Assembly (NCBI GenBank): GCA_022844565.1
Contig: JALHLK010000031.1
Coordinates: forward strand, 1-57,731
Direction: 5' to 3'
DNA: 57,731 nt
DNA from: Saprospiraceae bacterium
Lineage (GTDB): Bacteria > Bacteroidota > Bacteroidia > Chitinophagales > Saprospiraceae
Below are positions 18,780 to 26,303 of the stretch, piece after piece. The translations under genes and the position numbers were made by a program. Position 1 is the stretch's first letter. Every line of letters starts with the position of its first letter. Under the pieces are notes generated by a model that was not told the DNA's origin, did no database searches, and was given only the letters and a program-made list of their open reading frames with translations.

Positions 18780-20144
18780 CTAAGGCTTGGCATACCCTTT
18801 ACTGGAATCATCTAACACCAATAACCAATCTAAACCATAGCCCAAAGTTGGCGGAATAAATTGTATTATCCCTTTATTTTCATAAGTAACTCCCTCACTT
18901 ACTTCTCCATTTCTAGGATTAAACCAATATGCTAAAACCTTACTTCCTGAGATCTTTCCCATATTTACGTTAAATGGCTTACCTAAAGCTGAATATACAA
19001 AAAGATAATCGATTCCGCGTGTTGCTTGAATGCGCTCATAGGCATTTAGATTGTTTTCTATTACCAACGATTGGTCTGGAAATCGATCTAATAAAGGCCT
19101 TGAAACCATTAATCGTTTTACATATTTCATTTGATTTGCTCCTGGCAAATCCAAAGCTTGTTGCCAATAGATATTGGGTTTATTCACCGACTCACGTTTA
19201 GGTGAATACATTTGCCAGATGTCATGACAACCATATGTATGCCCAAATGATCCTGCAAACAAACTTAGATATGCCGATTTTCTTATATCGTAAGCATTCG
19301 ATATTCCAAGGTCATTTGCATTAAAACAAACTGGATGATCTTCATATATCGGCTCTGCATCCAAAACGGGCTTAATTATATTTCTATCATAAGATCCTTT
19401 AATTTTGGAATACACATCATTGTCGCGGCAATGTCCGGTTTGAAACATATTGAAATCAAACCAGTTTTCTGAATGAAACCATTCACTTGCACCTTCTTGG
19501 TTGGGTTGTGGGTGATATGAAATCATTGTTTTTTCACTTCCACCTACACCTTGCTCAATCCCTAAAGCCATAGCTCGCCAAACTTCAATATCTTTAGAAT
19601 TTTTTCTTGGTTGACGATCGCCGCCCAAAATCCAAATTATATTTTTACGATTTTTATAGCGTTCCCCAAGCCATTTTCCATAAGTACTAGCATTTTCCAC
19701 AGTAAATATTTCAGGGCCTTTTCCCCAACCCGCTTTAAATAATTTATCACCCCAAGTAGGTAGAAAACCAATATTTAAACCCAATTCATTTGCTTTGTCA
19801 ATGATATAATCAACATGTTGAAAATAAGCCTCATTTGGTTGGGTTGGATCTTCATTGATTAAAGGAAGCTCACCATATGGATTTTTTTCTCTCAGTCCAT
19901 CAAATTCTGCTAAAGCCACAGCTTGAATTAACGTGTAGCCTTGCGACGCCCTCTTTTTTAAATAATATTCAGCCTCTTCTCTATCAAGCCTATGAAAGAG
20001 TTCCCAAGCGGTATCTCCCATCCAAAAAAACGGTTTTCCTTCTTTTAATAAAAAGCGTTTGTTTGGGCTTATGGTGAATGATTGTCCGATTAAAGACAGA
20101 CCAATCCATGTAATAATCAAAGTTGAACAAATTACTTTTTTCAT
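18780..20144 (-). CDS. Secreted GH140-type (DUF4038) glycoside hydrolase
   Basis: A 454-residue protein with a signal peptide (about residues 1-21). The DUF4038 domain starts at F-F-W-M-G-D-T-A-W-E-L. It contains the TIM-barrel markers L-G-F-L-P-T-W-G and I-W-I-L-G-G-D-R as well as a later pair of acidic residues. The C-terminal part (about residues 370-454, ending G-L-D-W-L-L-V-L-D-D) is the collagen-binding-like domain usually found with it. Characterised relatives are endo-apiosidases acting on the pectin rhamnogalacturonan-II backbone (GH140), but substrate assignments vary. A promoter-like box sits about 36 bases upstream of the start. It is probably secreted to the periplasm. Confidence 0.88.
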   Translation of the reverse strand: MKKVICSTLIITWIGLSLIGQSFTISPNKRFLLKEGKPFFWMGDTAWELFHRLDREEAEYYLKKRASQGYTLIQAVALAEFDGLREKNPYGELPLINEDPTQPNEAYFQHVDYIIDKANELGLNIGFLPTWGDKLFKAGWGKGPEIFTVENASTYGKWLGERYKNRKNIIWILGGDRQPRKNSKDIEVWRAMALGIEQGVGGSEKTMISYHPQPNQEGASEWFHSENWFDFNMFQTGHCRDNDVYSKIKGSYDRNIIKPVLDAEPIYEDHPVCFNANDLGISNAYDIRKSAYLSLFAGSFGHTYGCHDIWQMYSPKRESVNKPNIYWQQALDLPGANQMKYVKRLMVSRPLLDRFPDQSLVIENNLNAYERIQATRGIDYLFVYSALGKPFNVNMGKISGSKVLAYWFNPRNGEVSEGVTYENKGIIQFIPPTLGYGLDWLLVLDDSSKGYAKP

Positions 20145-20179
20145 TTTTTATACTATAATTCAAATAAAATGTGGCATTG

Positions 20180-20187
20180 CAAATATA
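20180..20187 (-). promoter_or_regulatory. -7 box of the GH140 promoter within a repeated segment
   Basis: On the minus strand this reads TATATTTG, matching the Bacteroidota -7 box TAnnTTTG, about 36 bases before the GH140 start. The box lies in a segment that is similar to two others at 21738-21855 and 24547-24660. A TTG for the -33 element exists but at 14 bases, shorter than the usual 19 or so. Confidence 0.45.
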
Positions 20188-20301
20188 ACGAATCCTTCTT
20201 CCAAGTGAAGTATATATTAAATTATTTGAGTGTGACCAAAGTGTTAAGTCAAAATCATTCCTTAATCTGGGTTAAAGTTAGATTGGTAGTGTAACCAATT
20301 T

Positions 20302-20470
20302 TTAATATTTTGTAATTTTAGAATGGTAGGTTTCTTGATGTTCTAAGGCTTTATCGGCATTTTGATACTTTTCTTTATCAATACACAATTCTGCATAGCC
20401 AAATGTTTTTCCTTCGGGCAGCTTTTTTATTTTAGATTGTATTTGTGATGCTAATGTCTTGTTAAGAAGA
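20302..20470 (-). pseudogene. Relic of a DUF6088/AbiEi-antitoxin-like gene
   Basis: In one minus-strand frame a run of about 54 codons ends at a TAA at 20302-20304. Its middle (S-Q-I-Q-S-K-I-K-K-L-P-E-G-K-T-F-G-Y-A-E) resembles the N-terminal winged helix of DUF6088/AbiEi-type antitoxins (S-x-I-x-x-x-I-x-K-L-P-x-G-x-x-F-x-Y-x-[D/E]-L), with a K-A-L-E motif further on. There is no start codon. A stop lies just upstream in the same frame, and the end of the fold is missing. It is a fragment. The assignment rests on eye recognition and is tentative. Confidence 0.4.
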
Positions 20471-20484
20471 TAGTTATAATTTTA

Positions 20485-20520
20485 AAATGTCAAGTTTTTT
20501 GAGCAGAAAACTTGACATTT
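20485..20520. terminator. Perfect 14-bp hairpin
   Basis: Arms 20485-20498 and 20507-20520 are exact reverse complements, with an 8-base loop. T-rich sequence lies on both sides. It could terminate transcription in either direction. It sits exactly between the two gene relics described next to it and may also mark a mobile-element end. Confidence 0.6.
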
Positions 20521-20524
20521 ATCT

Positions 20525-20757
20525 TTTATAAAATAGAATTTGAATTCGGCAATAATCCAAGTTGTGAATTCAAAAGCTATGCCACGGTGGGCAAAAGTAC
20601 CTCCGTATCGCCCAGATTTTGAAACAATACCTATAGCTTTGGTAGCTTCAATCCATCTTTTAGGTGTAAGGGAAAAATTATTTACCCCTGCCAGGTTTTT
20701 AATTCCATCGAATTCGATGGAATTAAAATTAGGGTTTCAGACATTCCACCTTTCGTA
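20525..20757 (-). pseudogene. Truncated second copy of the KilA-N gene
   Basis: Translated on the minus strand, this stretch gives a KilA-N fragment with an S-I-E-F-D-G core, R-W-I-E-A-T-K-A-I-G-I-V-S-K-S-G-R-Y-G-G and F-A-H-R-G-I-A-F-E-F. It aligns to residues about 70-135 of the intact gene at 16843-17667. There is no start codon, an early stop is present near 20740, and the C-terminus breaks off at the hairpin at 20485-20520. The corresponding DNA in the intact gene (17270-17490) is similar. It is a decayed duplicate. Confidence 0.8.
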
Positions 20758-20762
20758 GTTGT

Positions 20763-21590
20763 TTAGTCTTTTTCGATTGATGTTTCCCAACCATCATAAT
20801 CTCCGTTGCATTCATTTGCCAATTTCCACAAATAAATTACATAATCATCAACACTATTATGATCAACTTTGTCCACTCGTTTAATTTGTAAGGTATACGG
20901 CATTTCACCTAACTCCTTATCATAATCTTTGTCAATAATGCTAAATCTATCATTTGATATTCTTTTTAAGAAAGTTTCTCTGTCCTTTTCTGTTTTAAAG
21001 TATATCCAATGATCAACTTCTCTTTCTTTAGTTAGTTTGTCTCCGTGTTTTTCAAGATTGTCTATGACACGTCTATTTTGAATACTTTGATATTGTTCAG
21101 GTGTTGGATAGAGAAAGTCAAAATAACCAGTCCATTCTTTGTCTTCATTTGATCCGAAGTCAAATTGATATTTTGGATATGCAACCATTACTTCTGAAAT
21201 TGTCTTGTCGTAAAGTATTGTGTCACCAAAATAAAAATACAAATCTCTATCGCCTGCCGATGTAAGTCGTCCAACGTAAATAGAGTTGTGTTTAGAAATG
21301 ATTTTTTCAACCAAAGCATCTTCGATATCGCCAAGCAATTCACTTTCTTCTTGTGATGAAAGTCCGTCTTCTCTCGGCTTATTCATTTTAATTGACACCC
21401 AAACAACATTTGGCTTGTCAGTCATTGGTGCAACTTTGTGTAGTCCAAGGTCAACAAACAGCGAACCTAACTTATCGTTTACGTTACTGAAATAAAACTC
21501 CCATTCTTCTTGGTGTCCTGCATCTTTGGCAGAAGTTGTTGTCTGTTGGCCAGGATTTGTCTTGCCAAATAATTTATCAAAAAGCCCCAT
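20763..21590 (-). CDS. DUF695 protein with C-terminal RraB-like domain
   Basis: A 275-residue protein from the ATG at 21590. This start gives the usual Met-Gly-Leu-Phe-Asp-Lys-Leu-Phe-Gly-Lys opening of such proteins. A further upstream ATG (21647) would add a hydrophobic segment that looks like read-through of non-coding DNA. The first part (about residues 20-150) is a DUF695 domain with W-E-F-Y-F-S and the pair V-W-V-S-I-K-M. The second (about 180-275) resembles the RraB family: H-W-I-Y-F-K-T near its start and L-A-N-E-C-N-G-D-Y-D-G-W-E-T at its end. RraB relatives inhibit RNase E in E. coli; the role here is unknown. It is cytoplasmic. Confidence 0.82.
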   Translation of the reverse strand: MGLFDKLFGKTNPGQQTTTSAKDAGHQEEWEFYFSNVNDKLGSLFVDLGLHKVAPMTDKPNVVWVSIKMNKPREDGLSSQEESELLGDIEDALVEKIISKHNSIYVGRLTSAGDRDLYFYFGDTILYDKTISEVMVAYPKYQFDFGSNEDKEWTGYFDFLYPTPEQYQSIQNRRVIDNLEKHGDKLTKEREVDHWIYFKTEKDRETFLKRISNDRFSIIDKDYDKELGEMPYTLQIKRVDKVDHNSVDDYVIYLWKLANECNGDYDGWETSIEKD

Positions 21591-22214
21591 TTTATAAGTT
21601 GTTGTTATTGCAAAAAATGTTATTCCAATTAATATTATATTCTTCAATGTCTTTAACTTAGGTTTTAAATTTGGGTTTGCTTTTATATAGAAAAAATATA
21701 GCCAATTTTATTGATTTACCACCTCTACTTATCTCAATTAGCTATGACAAACATAAGGAATCTTCTTATCAACAAAAATATTTTATAAATTATCTTTCGA
21801 GTGGGAGGGGTGGGCTAAATCTTGATTACTCTATAACTTACCGAACTAATACCATCAAGGTTGTTGTAATTGGTGGGTTTGACAGAACGTTCGGAATTTT
21901 CGATTTTTCTCATTGATAAGTGACGGTCAAGTTCTTGTTCCAAATAAATATTTAATATATCGTCTTGGATGGTTAATCGTAATTCGTTCTTAAAAATTCT
22001 GCCACCCGTTAAATCATTGTCCAGCGAGTTGTATACCATCAACTAAACTCAACTCCATTATTCATATATTTCTATTATTATATGTTTGCTTCCTAAATTA
22101 TACGCATTAAACTTATTCGGAATCTTTACCGTTTCTGTCAATTTAGTAAAACATGTCCGTCTAAATATATGTCCACCAATTGATTGGCGGTTTAGTTGAA
22201 AATCGATATTAGCA
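21591..22214. other. Gene-free stretch, with repeat copy and a possible relic ORF
   Basis: No gene can be supported here. At 21738-21855 is one of three copies of a diverged AT-rich repeat that carries a TAnnTTTG box on the minus strand (CAAACATA on plus, 21748-21755). On the minus strand, two open frames (about 75 and 50 codons, around 21815-22042 and 22058-22215) do not resemble a family I know and could be remains of a gene. The downstream attC expected for the SnoaL-like cassette was not found here. Confidence 0.4.
21738..21855 (-). repeat. Diverged promoter-bearing repeat, copy 2
   Basis: Similar by eye to 24547-24660 over about 115 bases. Both contain TAGCTAT followed by a minus-strand -7 box (TATGTTTG here), then AAGGAATCTTCTT, GAGTGGGA and TACCGAA-TAAT. 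The start of the repeat is also shared with 20172-20232, in front of the GH140 gene. It lies about 150 bases before the DUF695 start. Confidence 0.6.
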
Positions 22215-22649
22215 TCACTTATGTAAGGCAACAAATAACTCAGCCTGCAATTTCCACTCACCGTCTTTTTTCTTCCACTGTGCGCTATAACGTCCACCGC
22301 TACTGTAGGTGTTAAATCCTTTCCATTCTCCACTTTCCCAAGCTAGGTCTGGATTGTTTTTACTTATTATAATTTCTGAGGGAAAGCGTTCAAATTTAGT
22401 TTGTGGCGTTTCCTTAAAAATTTTCATCCAATTTGCTTTATTAGCTTCTTTACCTTGTTCAATTACACCACTCCCACGGATAACAACATAATCATCTAGC
22501 CAGAATTTAGAAAATCCTTCTACGTCTTGTCGGGCAATAGCTTCATTGGAAGTTTTGCGTGCACTGCGAATTAAATCTTCATCGCTTCTAACCTGAGCGA
22601 ACACAGATTGAAATGACATTAAAAGGACTGTTAGCAAGATTATTTTCAT
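22215..22649 (-). CDS. Secreted SnoaL/DUF4440-like protein
   Basis: A 144-residue protein with a signal peptide (residues 1-18, Val-Phe-Ala-Gln). The mature part shows the DUF4440 pattern: an amphipathic helix with an A-x-x-x-x-D-V-E-G-F-S-K-F-W start, then strands ending W-K-x-x-x-G-E-W-K-L-Q-A-E. It is related in fold to the protein at 5380-5889 but distinct in sequence. It is the gene following attC-like element 22797-22884 on the minus strand, so it would be the next cassette of the array, although no downstream attC could be recognised. Its function is unknown. Confidence 0.78.
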   Translation of the reverse strand: MKIILLTVLLMSFQSVFAQVRSDEDLIRSARKTSNEAIARQDVEGFSKFWLDDYVVIRGSGVIEQGKEANKANWMKIFKETPQTKFERFPSEIIISKNNPDLAWESGEWKGFNTYSSGGRYSAQWKKKDGEWKLQAELFVALHK

Positions 22650-22796
22650 ATATTGTATTTATTCTTCCTTGTCGTGACAATATTGTCCTAAACGCCTAGA
22701 AATATATTCCTTCGCTGGCAGTAAATTATATTTTATTGTATTGTTACCTAAATTTTATCAATTAGTCCGTCACTTTTCCGTCTGTTAACGACTTGT

Positions 22797-22884
22797 ACCC
22801 AACGTTTTGCTTACTGCCGTGCCGCCGTGCGTGGGGTTTATGGGATGGCTGTTCGGTGGTATGGACAGCAAGCCATTGTTCGCT
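22797..22884 (-). other. attC-like recombination site 1 (88 bp imperfect palindrome)
   Basis: On the minus strand the site starts with AGCGAAC (22884-22878) and ends with GTTGGGT (22803-22797); the latter fits the attC R-prime consensus GTTRRRY. The inner arms pair as an imperfect 18-base stem with G-U-type substitutions and a bulge (about 22809-22827 with 22852-22871). AGCGAAC is the exact reverse complement of GTTCGCT at the end of the upstream site (23695-23701), as integron cassettes require. Confidence 0.7.
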
Positions 22885-22896
22885 TTTCGTCTTCTT

Positions 22897-23673
22897 TCAT
22901 TTTTTCTTTTTAATTATTTCAGCAATTTCAGAGTGTTTGAATCTTGTTGCATAATCCAACGGAGTATCTCCATTCTTATCTTTTTGATTTATGTCAACTA
23001 ACCTTTTTTCCACTAAATATTGTGCAACATCCTTTAAATCATCTTTAGCAGCAAAATGTAAAAGATTTCTTCCATTGTTACAGGTTTGATTGATTTCAAA
23101 CCCATTTCCTACAAGAAGCTTTAACATTTCGACACTTTTTACACCGTGGATTGGAAGACATCCCATATTTCTATTCCTATCTCTCTGTATTCGGTCAGCA
23201 CCTTTATTAATGATGAATTCGGTTAATTTCAAATTATCAAATGAAATAGCATATGACAAAAATGAATCGTTGTCCTCGTCTGCTCCATTTATATTTGCTC
23301 CTTTGCTTAAAAGTAATTCTGCCAACTTTACTCCATTTTCTTTGCAATATGCCAAATTTGTAATTACATCATCGACTTCATCGCATTTAAAATTTACATC
23401 TGCCCCTTCTTTTATTAATTGATTCACCAATTCTTCATCACATTCATCTGTTGCCAAACAAAGCAAATGATTCTTTGTAACTTCTTCAACATCAAAATCT
23501 TTAACATCAAGTTCATATTTAGAGACATTGATTCCGTCGAATGAAACCAAAATTCCGTTTTGTACTACTACATTGTTTTTCGAGGGTTCTGCTTTTGTAT
23601 TCGAATTGCTTTTCTGTGCTTCGGACGAACAACCTATCATCAAGAATGTCAAAATTGCCAGCAGATTTTTCAT
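22897..23673 (-). CDS. Ankyrin-repeat lipoprotein in an integron-like cassette
   Basis: A 258-residue protein with a lipoprotein signal (I-G-C-S lipobox, Cys15). It is followed by ankyrin repeats (about residues 75-255) of the type D-x-x-G-x-T-P-L-x-x-A near the end (N-G-D-T-P-L-D-Y-A), with L-L-S-K-G-A-N-I-N-G-A-D and similar helical turns. The protein is probably anchored at the periplasmic face or exported outward; ankyrin domains bind other proteins. It is bounded by attC-like sites whose seven-base ends match exactly, so it is one gene cassette. It stands alone, and its function is unknown. Confidence 0.85.
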   Translation of the reverse strand: MKNLLAILTFLMIGCSSEAQKSNSNTKAEPSKNNVVVQNGILVSFDGINVSKYELDVKDFDVEEVTKNHLLCLATDECDEELVNQLIKEGADVNFKCDEVDDVITNLAYCKENGVKLAELLLSKGANINGADEDNDSFLSYAISFDNLKLTEFIINKGADRIQRDRNRNMGCLPIHGVKSVEMLKLLVGNGFEINQTCNNGRNLLHFAAKDDLKDVAQYLVEKRLVDINQKDKNGDTPLDYATRFKHSEIAEIIKKKK

Positions 23674-23694
23674 TGTTTTATCTTTTTTTGTTGA

Positions 23695-23760
23695 AGCGAA
23701 CGTCCAAGGCTATGTGACGGCTGCCTGATAAGGCAGATGGCATCATAGCCAATGTTCTCG
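23695..23760 (-). other. attC-like recombination site 2 (66 bp imperfect palindrome)
   Basis: On the minus strand the site starts with CGAGAAC (23760-23754) and ends with GTTCGCT (23701-23695). The two inner arms GGCTATG and CATAGCC pair perfectly, with a second helix CTGCC/GGCAG closer to the loop. The CGAGAAC end is the exact reverse complement of GTTCTCG found where the next cassette begins (24307-24313 on plus: CGAGAAC). GTTCGCT is the partner of the next site. The spacing is normal for an attC. Confidence 0.7.
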
Positions 23761-23768
23761 GTTCGTTT

Positions 23769-24278
23769 TTAATTTACCAATGCTCTATCGCCTTCAATTC
23801 CTTTTTCCACTCTTTCTTCGTATCCTTTAAAATAGAAAGGAATGTTATCTTCTTGCCCGTTTTCAAGTCGCATTTTAACTTTGTCGAAAGCAATAATTGA
23901 AATCTCAAATTTTGGTTGACCTGTTACAAGAATTGGTTGGTTTAATTGTTCATACCAAAAATATTTACCGCCAAAATTTCGACGAGCCACTTCAAAAATA
24001 TATCCACCTGCTTGTCCAATTAAATCACTCATCATTTCTTCATCAATTTCGTCTTTGTTTTGATGGAACTGTTCAAGTAGTTCGTCAAGAACCTTCAGAC
24101 TATTAACACTAAAATCTAACGTTCCACCTAGTGCTTCATTGTATGCTTCTACAATCCGTTCAGCATTGCCTGACATATCCTTGATGAATTGCTTTTGAGA
24201 TTCATCTATTTGATTTGACTCAGATTGCGGAATGTCTTCTTGTTTATTTTTGTTTTTAAAAAAATTAAAAAATCCCAT
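23769..24278 (-). CDS. Uncharacterised cassette protein
   Basis: A 169-residue soluble protein beginning Met-Gly-Phe-Phe-Asn-Phe-Phe-Lys, with a lysine-, glutamine- and glutamate-rich opening (residues 9-30). The rest is helical, then a strand-rich end with G-G-K-Y-F-W-Y and V-T-G-Q-P-K-F-E-I-S. The Met-Gly-aromatic-Lys start resembles the DUF695-type and other small Bacteroidota cytoplasmic proteins, but the body matches no family I know. It may be an immunity-like or other accessory protein; that is a guess. It lies in one integron-like cassette that begins with GTTCTCG at 24313 and ends in attC-like site 2. Confidence 0.7.
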   Translation of the reverse strand: MGFFNFFKNKNKQEDIPQSESNQIDESQKQFIKDMSGNAERIVEAYNEALGGTLDFSVNSLKVLDELLEQFHQNKDEIDEEMMSDLIGQAGGYIFEVARRNFGGKYFWYEQLNQPILVTGQPKFEISIIAFDKVKMRLENGQEDNIPFYFKGYEERVEKGIEGDRALVN

Positions 24279-24661
24279 GTTATACTTTATTTAAATTTAT
24301 AATGATCGAGAACATCCGCTATACGCCATACCAATTCCTTATATTTCTAATATGACTTCATTCCCATTTTACACAAATTATGTAAATTCAATACTTTAAA
24401 TTCTTATTACTACCTAAAAACGCTACTATCTTCCATCTTCATTTTTATCCGATTTAAAATGTTAATTTACGTTTATAAAACGGATATGATTTTATGATGA
24501 GATTATGTAGTCAATTTTAATACTTTAATAAATCTATCTATTGTATTTAGCTATTGCAAATATAAGGAATCTTCTTTTCAATAGAAATTTTTTATAATAT
24601 ATTTTAGAGTGGGAAGGTTGTGGCAAAATTAGTTTGCCCTATAGCCTACCGAAATAATAAT
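24279..24661. other. Region upstream of the cassettes: half attC and repeat copy 3
   Basis: On the minus strand, GTTCTCG (24313-24307) opens the first cassette. It is preceded by GGCGTATAGCGGAT, which resembles the 3' half of an attC; the 5' half is not visible. Further upstream, at 24547-24660, is a diverged repeat whose minus-strand -7 box (TATATTTG at 24557-24564) points into the cassette array. No gene is seen in between. Confidence 0.55.
24547..24660 (-). repeat. Diverged promoter-bearing repeat, copy 3
   Basis: It resembles 21738-21855 along its length and the start of 20172-20232. It contains the minus-strand box TATATTTG (24557-24564), which fits the Bacteroidota -7 consensus, and it abuts the older MITE copy at 24662. 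It lies about 245 bases in front of the first cassette boundary and may serve as the promoter feeding the cassettes. Confidence 0.55.
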
Positions 24662-24948
24662 CCCGGATTCGGCATTAAAAATTAACTGGAAGAGAATACC
24701 TAACTTACAGTTGCAATAGCTGTGACGGGGCGCCACAATTTAAGACTAAATTGTCTTGCGGTCAATTTTTAAAGTCTTTCATGTCCTTCATGCAGCTAGG
24801 GCTGAAAATGTTGAATGCGGTGAAATCCAATTGGTCCAAGTTCGTAACTAAATTGATATTTCGAGATATCCATTTTTTACGCTACTCATACACTTCACTA
24901 CCATTTTGCCTAATTTCCTTTCGAATTTATTCCAATCTGAAATCGGGG
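24662..24948. mobile_element. MITE-like element, older copy (A)
   Basis: The left end CCCGGATTCGGCATT (24662-24676) and a right end near 24934-24948 correspond to the terminal repeats of copy B (26594-26831), which is inverted relative to this one. The interiors align for most of the length, for example the segment ending GCCTAATTTCCTTTCGAAT. The copy is more diverged and about 50 bases longer than B. It ends within about 6 bases of the Gfo/Idh/MocA stop codon. The flanking bases ATAAT and ATTAT may be a decayed target duplication. Confidence 0.7.
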
Positions 24949-24953
24949 ATTAT

Positions 24954-26303
24954 CTATACTGTATACGGATGAACCCAAGGTGCTCTATACTTTCTCATCA
25001 ATTTTTGAGTTGCAACTTCATCGTCTATCACGATTTTTTTAGTTGGGTCATATACGAGGGGTCTTCCGAGTTCCATCGCATTGTTGGCCAATATGCAGCT
25101 AGCAGTAGATATATGGCTATCTTGGATTGACGCCACGGGAGTTGTATTTTCTTCTATAGATTTCAATAAATTTTTGAATTGACCTCTTGTCGCCGGTGCA
25201 GTGTGCAATTCTATTCTATCTTCTTTTAGATCGGCAGGAAATTCTGTTTTTTCATACAAAACATCGTACCGGATAGCCTTTTTTGCCTTATCTGTTGGGA
25301 CAAAATCACATTTTATCGTGCTGACTTTGAGGGTACCATGCTCACCATAGATAAACAATGCCCATGGATATTCTGGGTCGGGTGAAGTGCCCCAAGTACG
25401 ATGTGTCCATACGCATTGTAACTGTTCGTGCTCAAAAACAGCGGTTTGTGTATCCGATATATTTGCATTGGCAGATTTTTGGACCAATATGCCTCCTGTT
25501 GAAGATATTTTGCTAGGCCAACCTAAATCCAATAACCATCGCGCAGTATCATACATGTGCACACACATATCACCCACGATACCGTTGCCAAACTCCTTAA
25601 AAGCCCTCCATCCGATGCCGTCATACGATTTAAGAGGAGCTGGACCACAATACAAATCCCAATCGATATGGTCTGGTATTGGTTGGGGGTCCATTTTTCG
25701 TTGATCTCTCATATGATAGTAGCAGCACATTTCTACATGGCTCACCTTTCCTAACATTCCTCCTTCTATCACCTCCTTTTTAGCTTGTAAAATGTGAGGA
25801 GTACTCCTTCGTTGAAGGCCAACTTGTATTTTTCTTCCCGTACGTTCAGTTATTTTGACGATGACCTCCCCTTCCAAAACATCAACGGAGATTGGTTTTT
25901 GTAAATATACGTGCGCTCCGGCTTGCATTGCTGCAATGGCCATCAATGCATGCCAATGGTCAGGAGTTCCTATGATTACGACGTCTAGTTGGTGTTCGGC
26001 CAGCAGTTTTCTATAGTCTGTGTATTGGCGAGGTTCATTCGTATTTCCTCGATCTTTTACCAATTTAGCCGCCTCAGCTAAAGCCTTTTTATTTACATCA
26101 CAAAGTGCTACAACATCGCACGGTACCACTTGCATCATCTTAAACAAGTCACTTTTACCGTACCAACCCGTGCCAATTAAAGCTACTCGATATTTTTTAG
26201 AAAGATCAAATCCCCCACCAGGAATGCTACTAAAAGGCAAAAAGGTGAGTGCTGTTAAGCTCGTTTGGAGAAATTGGCGTCTATGTAAATTTGTGGTACT
26301 CAT
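24954..26303 (-). CDS. Gfo/Idh/MocA-family oxidoreductase with Tat-like leader
   Basis: A 449-residue protein starting with a twin-arginine-type leader (H-R-R-Q-F-L-Q-T, then a hydrophobic stretch to about residue 28). The Rossmann motif follows, V-A-L-I-G-T-G-W-Y-G-K, with the conserved E-K-P/Q-K-P-I-S-like segment (Q-K-P-I-S, near residue 136) that binds nicotinamide. The C-terminal half holds the mixed sheet of GFO_IDH_MocA_C (H-M-Y-D-T-A-R-W-L around residue 244). These enzymes act on sugars or sugar derivatives; Tat-exported members in Bacteroidota are common and of diverse substrate. It sits alone. The stop is almost touched by a MITE-like copy. Confidence 0.9.
   Translation of the reverse strand: MSTTNLHRRQFLQTSLTALTFLPFSSIPGGGFDLSKKYRVALIGTGWYGKSDLFKMMQVVPCDVVALCDVNKKALAEAAKLVKDRGNTNEPRQYTDYRKLLAEHQLDVVIIGTPDHWHALMAIAAMQAGAHVYLQKPISVDVLEGEVIVKITERTGRKIQVGLQRRSTPHILQAKKEVIEGGMLGKVSHVEMCCYYHMRDQRKMDPQPIPDHIDWDLYCGPAPLKSYDGIGWRAFKEFGNGIVGDMCVHMYDTARWLLDLGWPSKISSTGGILVQKSANANISDTQTAVFEHEQLQCVWTHRTWGTSPDPEYPWALFIYGEHGTLKVSTIKCDFVPTDKAKKAIRYDVLYEKTEFPADLKEDRIELHTAPATRGQFKNLLKSIEENTTPVASIQDSHISTASCILANNAMELGRPLVYDPTKKIVIDDEVATQKLMRKYRAPWVHPYTV

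Noticed and set aside
21815-22042. 75-codon ORF on the minus strand near the repeat copy
   Set aside because: No family similarity and no good start region; it covers part of the promoter-like repeat. It is only mentioned as a possible relic.
24731-24760. Small hairpin CAATTTA/TAAATTG as terminator
   Set aside because: It lies inside the older MITE copy and has only a 7-bp stem.
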